DNA of 64,000 nucleotides from Rhea pennata. Taxonomy: Eukaryota; Chordata; Aves; Rheiformes; Rheidae. The stretch lies in NCBI RefSeq assembly GCF_028389875.1, contig NC_084677.1:6428017-6492016 (forward strand). Direction: 5' to 3'. The position numbers and the translations under genes were made by a program. The notes beneath the pieces are model-generated. The model did not search any database. It saw only the letters and a list, made by a program, of their open reading frames with translations, and was not told the DNA's origin. Below are positions 55,901-64,000 of the stretch, one piece after another. How positions within the stretch are numbered: position 1 is the stretch's first letter; the number at the start of each line of letters is the position of its first letter.

Positions 55901-58900
55901 TCAGGTCTTGAATTAAAACTGAATACTGCTTGGATGATTTGCTTTTGTTAAATGCAAGTTTCTGGGCCTGGGTGAAACTGCACATTTTATTGTAAGATAT
56001 CCAACAGGATAATCTACTGGTTTTTAACTCAACAAATTTGTAGTAATACAGAAAAAGAACAGCATAACCTCTGGCTGCCAGTAACATCTGCGTAACTCCT
56101 CTGTGCCAAGATAAAGGTGGCACAGTACAAACCCTTCTTCTATTTGGTATGACACAATGATTCAGTTATTAAGGCAAACTGAGGTTGCAGCTTTCCTCTC
56201 CAATCTAGGCAACTTACTCAGAAATGTGTACAAAGATGTCCGGCCCTCCATCTGCAGGGGTAATGAAGCCATGGCCTTTGGAGCGACAGAAGCATTTACA
56301 GACTCCTTTATAGATGGGACCCTCAGAAGCTCTCACAGTTCTGCAAAAGAGAGTGCACACAAAGCAGAAGTTCATTGTTGGGCACTGATGTGAGAACTTC
56401 CAACTACATGAGCCAGGGAATACCAGGAAAAAGCGTACAAGAGTCCAAATACTCACTCAGTTCCTAGTAAGTACATTTCCCTGCAGCAATTATTTAATAT
56501 TCAGTGCCACACACTGCACACATATTGCCCATAGCCTTTTTTAAACAAGAAAAAGACGATTAAGATGTTTGCTAACATACAATCCATCAGTTACATCTTA
56601 AATCCACCTAGCATGATTCCCAAGCCACGTGCCAAATTCTCTAGTAGACACTACACCTAAATTTTGAAGGACTTTATACATGCTATGAATTTAGGACTAC
56701 TAATATGCACTTTCAGAAATTTAATAATGTGTGTATGCATAGTATCAGGAGAATGCAGTGCATAAATATATAAATGTGTGTGTGTGTGTGTGTGTGTGTG
56801 CACTTATGTATGTATATACACATACATCTATTGGATATGTGTGTATATATATATATGTATGTGCCTAACTGCTATCCTGCTAGACTATAATCCAATGAAG
56901 TCAGTATTACATCTCCCAATGACTCCAGTAGGCAACAAGGTCTAAATGGTACAGATAACATCCATTTTAGAGTAGACTGATCGCCCTCTCCATCGTTATG
57001 GGACTTGTACTTTAAAATGAGACTGCGTTGAAGACAAACCCTTAGGATGATTTACTGCCACCAGGAGAAGTGACTTGCATGAACTATGACCCATCAGGAA
57101 CGCTGTGTGATTAAACCTTTTTCTTCCATCAAACATGCTGAGTTGATTCTCTGGAGATCCAAACTTTCTTAATACCTTTATGAATGAAGCAAAATGTTTT
57201 AAAGAGCTTATGTGGTTTACAGAGAAGTGTTACCAGATCAGGATCTTCTCACCTCATGAGTAAGTGCCCTACCTAATATGTTGCTTGTGTTAGAAGAGGA
57301 TTTTATTATGACTCTTCAAACCAAATCTTCAGTAAGTGATTATGTTGCCACTTGGTTATATGCATCATGGCAATTTGGACATCATTTTCATAACGTTATT
57401 TTAAACTTTAGTAAATTTTAAAGATATCAAAAAAAAAAAATCAGAAACATCTCTGCTCCTGAAGCCATACAAATGTTTAAAAATATGTGTCATTGAAAGG
57501 GGAGAAAAAAAGAACAAGAGAAGAAATCTCCATTAAATTACTTCATTTTTAGCTTGATACAGCTATCAATGCACCTGACCCCATCAGGGTGTGTTTGTTA
57601 CACAGAAAAGCACTCACTGCCCTAAATAAGCTATTGAAGTTCAACTGCATCTTTCAAAAAGACAAAGTACCGTGGGGGACAAGACCCCACATTTGTAGTG
57701 AACGAAAATTAAACAATCGCACTGAATAATAAGCCACTGCCTGGCACATTCATCTCTTCCACATAACTCTGGGACCAGTACCAACTTAGAGCTCATTTGG
57801 TTTAAAGAGGACACGAAAAAAAGTTTAGAGCTCTTTTAATTTTCAGGGCTAGTAAATACAACAAGATTTCTATACTAATTAGCAGTGATTAAAGACCTGT
57901 GGGAGCCAAAAAAACAAATACTTCAGGTTTGTAAGAGCCAGACTAGGATTAATAGCTGAGAAGAATTATAGAGTTCATTAACATAACAGTGAGGCAACCT
58001 GGAAATGGTTTTCAAGGTCAACCTCAATTATCAAGTCACTTATGCTCTTTTTAGCAATATACTTCCATTATAAAGTTCAGAGCATTTGGGATCTTTTGTA
58101 CCTGACAACATACAAAATTTTCTTCTGCTAGTGCAGTTCTTTTTCAACTCATTTTGAACGGAAAAGTACAAATATAAATAGCATCGATCTTAATGAAGCC
58201 TCAAATATGTACAGATAACTTTTGAAGAAAAGAGCTCAATAATATTGAAAGAAGACAAAAGAAATAAACATGCCAACCAAATTAAGCAGCACTTAAAATA
58301 GGCTAGCTGCAGGTTTGAGGTCTTACTTCTGCAGTTTTTCACTAAGCACTGCCAGGTCTCTCTTCCACAGAAGTATCTGCAAGATCGTGTCAAAAGAGTG
58401 CTAAGGAATGACTAGAGCTTTATGTTATACCCTTAGACCCTGATTAAAGGGCCGCTGAGGAGGTTAATGGAAAGATCCACATTGTTTTCTACAGCTCAGC
58501 ACCTCACTGGAGCGATCTGTTCCTGGACACTGGGAGTTTTTTGCAATGACAGAACCAAATAATAACATCCTCTGCACTCCAAGAGGGAAAGAATTGCTGC
58601 ACTACAAAGGAATTCCCTTTGGGTGGGGAAAACCCTCAACAGCCTGCACTGCCCCACTGGGCCACAGAGAAAGACCAGAAAAAGGAGGCTCTACTATAGG
58701 ATCACTATCTCAAATAGTTAAAAACAGCAGCAAAAGTCCTGCTTGTTTTATATAAAAACCTCATATACTTCCACAAAATCGGAGCGATCTGGATTACACC
58801 TTGAAAACCAATATATTATTTTAGAGATCTATTTGAGCAAATTCAGAAATCTTAAGACAGGGATATTAAAGGTGATTAAGAAGATTCTCCTCCGAGAATG

Positions 58901-59609
58901 ACAGGGTCATGGATTATCTCTGAAATGTGGCCTGGCCTATTGTAACACAAGTATCAGGAGTAAAAGAACTAAAACCTCCAGTAAGCAAATTCTGGTCTGT
59001 CTAGTCTTTACAGGGTGGCAAAAAGAGAGGCCACGTCAAAGAAGAGGAGGATGCTGATGAAGAAACACCAAGAGGAACAGGTCCTGAGAGACATGGCTCA
59101 TGGTCTGAGGTGAAGCACCACCTCAGAAAAGAGGAAATTCTGTTTTGAAAAAATCTCAGTGTATTTTTCCCCTCCCTACAAAACTCCAATCTTAAAAGAG
59201 TGGAAAAGACTTTGAATATCCTTTATGCAAGCAAGTCATGCAAAAACTATGGGCAGCTGGGACTAAAAGTCTAATCTGATTAGAATTTACTGGGAAGAGA
59301 TAGCAATAAAATACCGAAGCACCTTCCAGATACAGTAAGTTGTCTGATCCACTTTAGCTCTGTGATGGGCCAATCCTTCTGTACAAAAGGCAACAGTTTG
59401 GCTATGTCTATGAAATTAAGTTTTCCTAATACTCACGCTGAAAAAGTCCTGGTCCGTCGAGTGGGAAGAGGACTAGGGATGAGGTAGCCTCTCATGGGAG
59501 ATGGGGAGCGATCTCTTGTCCTGCGGCTTTCTGGCAGACGGAGAGAACTTGGTGAGGGTGGAGAAGAGGGAGACTGCTCAGAAGCAGATGAAGTGGGCTC
59601 AGAAGACAT
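43997..59609 (-). CDS. CARHSP1: calcium-regulated heat-stable protein 1 (cold-shock-domain RNA-binding protein), three coding exons
   Basis: Cytoplasmic mRNA-binding phosphoprotein known to stabilise TNF mRNA in mammals. Exons on the minus strand: 59609-59437 (or from 59618), 56340-56218 and 44159-43997. Phases 2/2 close, giving 152 aa (human 147). Residues 1-58 are Ser/Pro-rich and end [13 protein letters not shown]; Ser35, Ser37, Ser46 and Ser57 correspond to human Ser30, Ser32, Ser41 and Ser52, known phosphosites. The cold-shock domain covers about 65-130, with RNP1-like KGHGFITP and RNP2-like DIFVHIS. The C-terminus [11 protein letters not shown] is as in human. The N-terminal 30 residues differ from human. 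A second in-frame ATG at 59618 (MSG then MSSEP) would give 155 aa; the inner ATG was preferred because it matches human MSSEP. Confidence 0.95.
53860..54075 (+). mobile_element. old CR1-type LINE 3' fragment
   Basis: The order AGAAAAGACTTTCTAAGAGC, GGACTG, AGACTGCTTAGGCAGGCAG, CTCTCCATCAC, GCATCTGCCAGGAATGACAT and GGGGATGGAGTAGAAG follows the sense 3' region of old CR1 elements. It is diverged and lacks a clean octamer end. Confidence 0.7.
54700..55850 (+). mobile_element. ancient CR1/L3-like LINE fragment
   Basis: A diverged LINE body in sense orientation. Recognisable blocks in order are the AAGGCTTTTGTTGACTTTCT stretch (a reverse-transcriptase AFDxV-like region) near 54966, TGGTGGTCAACACCTC near 55149, GAGAGTGATCTGCACCCTTT near 55247, ATGCAACCAAGTATGAAGTC near 55302, GGGCTAATGTGATTATGGGA near 55463, and GCTCAATCTGATTAGTTTAT near 55653. 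The order matches old CR1-family LINEs as I recall them. It carries many stops and is non-functional. The fragment at 53860-54075 may be a separate copy. Confidence 0.65.
56341..59436 (-). other. CARHSP1: CARHSP1 intron between coding exons 1 and 2, with (TG)n repeat
   Basis: A 3.1-kb intron. It contains an alternating TG tract at about 56777-56800 with nearby TA/TG runs to 56862, and otherwise shows no recognised repeat or exon. Confidence 0.6.
56777..56800. repeat. (TG)n microsatellite
   Basis: About twelve uninterrupted TG dinucleotides, followed by mixed TATG and TA repeats up to about 56862. Its polymorphism is unknown. Confidence 0.85.
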
Positions 59610-59618
59610 TCCTGACAT

Positions 59619-62600
59619 CTGAAAAAAACCTAGAGAGAGGAGATCTGATTTAGGCCAAGATGAAAAACTGCATATAAAAGGCACACATTTTTCAGCTTTT
59701 CATTTTGTAAAAGCATGACTCATTTCCTGCAGCCGTGCATGCAGACACAGTTGCACCAAAAGCTACTGCTCCGTGTCAATGAGTTCATTTTTTAACTCTC
59801 TTGATAGCTCCTGTGAGCTGTACTAGGAAGCTCCAGTGAAAGTATATCACTTCACAATTAACGTGGGGCATCTTAGGTGTTTATTGCTGCCTCGTTCTTA
59901 GGTAACAGCTTCCCAATGGAAACAGCCGTGAAGTCAGGCATCCACATGTCCCATGCATCTCCCAGCAGGAGCTGGACTGCAGCACTGGCAGCACACTGAC
60001 AGAGGAGCACCCCGCACTGGGAAATATTACCAGAAGAAATGCTGAAATAAAGAATACATCCTCATTGCTGGAGGTTAGTTTCACCATGCAATCAACTATA
60101 CTAACTACATTCACTGCTGCCACTGCTCAGTTGTTATCACACTTCTGTCAAGAGGTTAAAACACCTTCAGCTCTACTGGAAGAAGAAAATCATATGAGTC
60201 CTCCTCAGTTCATTTCAGGCAAACTCAGACAGTTAATTTACTCTGGCAGGGAAGGGAAAGTTTGCTAACCAGCAGAGCTGTGGAGGCAGAACTGACTGCT
60301 GGTAGATGACATCCTCAAACTGCACAGAGATCTAGAAGAAACATGGATACACTTCTGTAGGTCTGAGCCTTTGTCACAGTCTGCCAGCATCCAGGAAGCA
60401 ATACTCTGCATTTGAATTCAGACTCCTAATAGCCCTCCTCAGCTTTGTTCTTACTCACTTCTTCCAAAAGAAAAGGAAAAAGGTCTCTCTTGTCATTTGC
60501 ACAGCAATATGTCCCTAATTACAATCAAAACTTCCAAAGAATCTGTTAACAGAGAATGACTGATAAGAAACTGCAGCACTTCCACACACATGAATGCATG
60601 TTTTACGGGTGCAGCCATGATAGACAGAAGAGAAATAAAGCAGCGCTGCTCAGGTATTACTGCACAAGTCCCTGTCCACACTAGAAGGGGAACATATGAA
60701 AAAACTAAGTCCCATCACATTTTTTTTAAATAAGTACATATAAGTTATATGTGAAAAATTATACCCACAAGTGGATAAGTTAGAAAGCAAAAGATGTGGA
60801 GATCAGGGCCAAGAAAATGTTCAGAAAGCAAGAAGAACTGGCTTTAATACCAACAGTCTCATTAAATTTAAATCTCTCATATTCATTTTGCACCCTCCTT
60901 TAGACTCCCACACTCCCCAGCCCATGAATTATGGAGCGGATCCTTTACATGACATTTGAGAGATGCATTCTTCTTGTCAATGACAAATTACCATTATGTC
61001 TTCATGAAACTAAAGACTAAAATTAAAAATGCCTCTTAAGAATGAAGTCACGGGGGAACAAAATCTTTTGTATTTAATTGTTCAGGGTGTTGAGAAGGCA
61101 GAGAAGTGGATAGTCATGCTCCCTTGAGTATCAGTGTGAACTTTTCACACTGCCTTCTCAAGAGCAACAGCTCACAGGTGGAAACAAAAAATTGCTTTAA
61201 ACTGTTCAAATATGAATGGTATTTTAGACTCACTAACCAATGTCACATCCAGTGTAGTGGGCCAATTTTTTGCAGAGACTAAGATGGTAACACCAAACAG
61301 GCAGGATTTTCCAGACTCCCCCTAAAGAGATCTGCTGTGCAGGCTTGCACTAAGGAAGTCTCCCTGAATTTTGAAAGAACTCTCCTTTAGGCTCCTTGCT
61401 TTCACTGAATGTATTATTTGATATGGCAGGATTGTAACTCTAATAAGTCACAGGAAAAATAAACTGAATTAAAAACTCTTTCTGATTAATGAGACAGCAC
61501 AATCTGGGCCTTTGCACTAACGAAAATGCAACTTGCAAAGAATCACATGATTTCTCTCCTAATTGAAATACAAATCTGCTTGTCAGGTGACAAGCAAAAT
61601 GCTGAGCTTTTCATCTACAGTAGTGTATTCAAGCATATCATAAAGCACTATTCTTCCCTTTTCTAAATCAAAGGTAGAGAAGCAGGAGAGACAGGACAGA
61701 TGAACCACAAAAATATTTACAAACAAAGAAGGTTAAATGGCTTTAGAAGTAACTTGTGTTACTGCACCAACTAATATTATTTTTGCCCCTACTGCTTTAT
61801 AAACATAAAAAGAACTTGTGATGAAGAACATTCAGTGCAATTTTACTATTCAGATACCCTTTGTTCTCTGCTCATGACCAAAGTAGATGAATGTCTTTGA
61901 CTCTCGTTATTTCTAATACAGAAATCCCAAATCATGAGCAGAACATCACTAGCTTGCTGAGAGCTGATGCATAAAATCATGCAGTTGGAGGCGTCCGTGA
62001 ACATTTCTGGCTTCACACCTGCCACAGCAAGTGGATGTAACACACAAGAGGGGAAGCACACAGAGCAGCAGCAATAGGAAGTCTGTGGCTAGACTATGCC
62101 TCCAAAAATGTCTTTACTGGCAAGGTTGTGTGTCTGTGCATGCAGCAATGTAACAAACATCCCTCTGCCTCAGGGGCTTCTCTGACAATTTTAAAATTGG
62201 ATGAGACAAGGACTAGATACTGAATTACCACAAGTGTGTGAAATTTCAAAGTTTACACTGATTACATTAGGACTGACAACAGTTCACACCTTCACTAAAT
62301 CTCAGTTCAGTTTGTTCATTGCAGACATCACTTTATCTGATCCTTTTGGAAGAAAAATGTGAGGTTTGTCTATTTTTATGTTTGTTCTAATCTGGCCATT
62401 ACCACGCAGCTGCACTTCGAACCAAAGAACTTTAAGTTACATAGGTAGGAAACACATTCCTGAGCATTAACAGCTCACCTAAGCACACAGCCCCAAGAAG
62501 AAGGACCTCTTATGGATCCTGTCCTGCCATTTGAGGCACTGCACATTATGTAAGCCCCTTCCCAGTCTTGACTTGCTCTATGAATCTCTCTCCTCTGAAC

Positions 62601-64000
62601 AGAACTAGATATCTGTAACGATCTTTGCAGGTACCTGAATATGTCTGTAATTGCAATTACCAATATGTTACAGATGATGCATTATTTCATGTAAGTCAAG
62701 GGGAAAAAAGGTTAGGCTCTTGGTTATGACACATAGCTCCCATGCAGGCAGTTTAAATTATTTAATTGTCTTGAAGGCAATCTCACAATAGTACCTCAAT
62801 CAAATCACACAACCTGTTTTGCAATCAGTGTAAAGGAAGTTAGTGATTTTTCTCTGCTTCGCAAGGGCTCTGTAATTCTTAACTCAGACTGGTATGATTC
62901 CAAATGTTAAGGCCATGCATACAAAGGACATGCCAATTACTAAACAAAAAAAAGAGAGCAAAGAAAATTTTTTTTAAAAACTGAAAACCAAATCTATTTT
63001 AAAGGCCTACTGCTTTCTACAAGCACTTCTTCAGCATCCATGAACTATATCCCCTCTTCACGATTAGCTGAACTTTCACACATCTCTTACCAGTCCATCC
63101 TCTTCCACATTATTTCTATTAATTTTCCTCTGTCCCTCCAATTCAACCACCACTTTCCCCTCTTCACAACATGAACCCAGAGTAGACAGCTAACCAGATA
63201 TCCCACTCTGATCACTCAGCTTACATCTTGTTCTTTTTCCCTTGCAAAGGCAGTGAGTACTTTGTAGCACATCCTGTATTCACACAAAATACAGTAAAGT
63301 GAATCCCAGCTGTGACAGGGATTATAACAAGTGTCTCTTCTACTTGAGTCAGCAAAGTATTTACCTTCTGCTATTTACATAACAAATGTAACATTATGCA
63401 AGGTGGTGAGCCTTAATTCTGCCTGTATCTCAGCATGCATTATCTATCCTCCACCACCACAGAGGGTATTTTCTTTAAGACTGCAGAAATGCATTAAGCT
63501 GAAATATAAAATACACCTAATCACAGAAGTTACAGACCAATCTGACTCTTCAAATCAAAAAAATACGTGCTTGTCATACTTTCTTCAGAATGGCCTATGT
63601 GCACCCACAAACGATGTTTTGAGGGTTCCTTAATAGGTGACCTACAGAGCACAAATGCCAAGAGATGCAGCAGGTGAAATTTCTGAAGTAGTCAATGAAG
63701 TACTACCAAAATCTATGGATATAATTAAAAGAGAGGGGAAGTATGTAAATGACACCATCACTTCTACATATACAATCATTTCACTGTTCTTTTCTAAGAC
63801 TACTCCATAGCTCTAAAAATACCCTTAAAATAGCAGTTTTCCTGAAGTTACTCAATCTTACCGGCACCACAACACACTTCTAAGGAAATCTAGTTGCACT
63901 TTTGATTAAAGGAATGTCTGGAAAAAAGCCAAAACAGATATAGCATGGTGACAGACTCCAGAAATCTCTTAGTCTATAAATGGTTTACTTTTTACACAGA
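59619..64000 (-). other. CARHSP1: 5' intron of CARHSP1, to the window edge
   Basis: No upstream exon or CpG island is seen, so the promoter and noncoding first exon probably lie beyond 64000. Two acceptors serve the first coding exon (AG at 59619-59620 and at 59630-59631). Nested inverted repeats lie at 61090-61161. Open frames here look like chance. Confidence 0.6.
61090..61161. repeat. nested inverted repeats
   Basis: Arms TTGAGAAGGCAG (61090-61101) and CTGCCTTCTCAA (61150-61161) are perfect 12-base complements. A second pair, CAGTGTGAA (61132-61140) and TTCACACTG (61144-61152), overlaps the outer right arm, so two alternative hairpins compete. Confidence 0.85.

Larger units (their letters stand above)
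44160..56217 (-). other. CARHSP1: CARHSP1 12-kb intron between coding exons 2 and 3
   Basis: Besides the two CR1-like stretches (53860-54075 and 54700-55850), a T-rich tract at 48786-48824 and a G-run at 49869-49877, nothing is recognised. Many open frames of 60-130 codons occur on both strands (for example 45128-45359, 49015-49588 and 52039-52321), but they overlap antisense partners and show no known domain. Confidence 0.55.

Overview
The window is vertebrate nuclear DNA, most likely from a bird. It has compact multi-exon genes, CR1-type LINE fragments (the dominant avian repeat family), few other repeats, and one sharp CpG island. Four protein-coding genes are recognisable from exon-by-exon similarity to human proteins recalled from memory: ABAT (+), TMEM186 (-), PMM2 (+) and CARHSP1 (-). 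The same neighbours lie together on human 16p13. From memory, this block sits on a microchromosome (chr14) in chicken; that species placement is inference.

Layout. 1-27,200: ABAT on the + strand, GABA transaminase. The window starts in a 5' intron. Fourteen coding exons from 4507 to 25581 are firm, and a probable leader exon with the start codon lies at 1188-1262. 25,582-~27,190 (perhaps to ~27,655) is its 3' UTR. 27,660-29,451 is the convergent ABAT/TMEM186 tail region, with a strong G-quadruplex motif. 29,452-31,656: TMEM186 on the - strand, a long second exon and a 9-base coding first exon, separated by an intron that carries a 12.2-copy GC-rich minisatellite. 31,657-31,773: a 117-base bidirectional promoter. 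31,774-39,470: PMM2 on the + strand, eight exons, all in phase, with a GC-AG first intron. 39,471-42,700: PMM2 3' UTR and a short AT-rich gap. 42,715-59,618: CARHSP1 on the - strand, three coding exons with a 12-kb intron. 59,619-64,000: 5' intron of CARHSP1, with no exon recognised.

The genes do not form one pathway. ABAT (matrix GABA catabolism) and TMEM186 (complex I assembly) are mitochondrial, PMM2 makes mannose-1-phosphate for N-glycosylation in the cytosol, and CARHSP1 is a cold-shock-domain mRNA-binding protein. The functional link visible in the DNA is the TMEM186/PMM2 divergent promoter. Next to it, a ~50-bp unit holding a CCAAT box and a MYB-type site has been amplified 12-fold. 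This minisatellite is the most unusual thing in the window. No virus-like element, CRISPR array, tRNA or rRNA was recognised.
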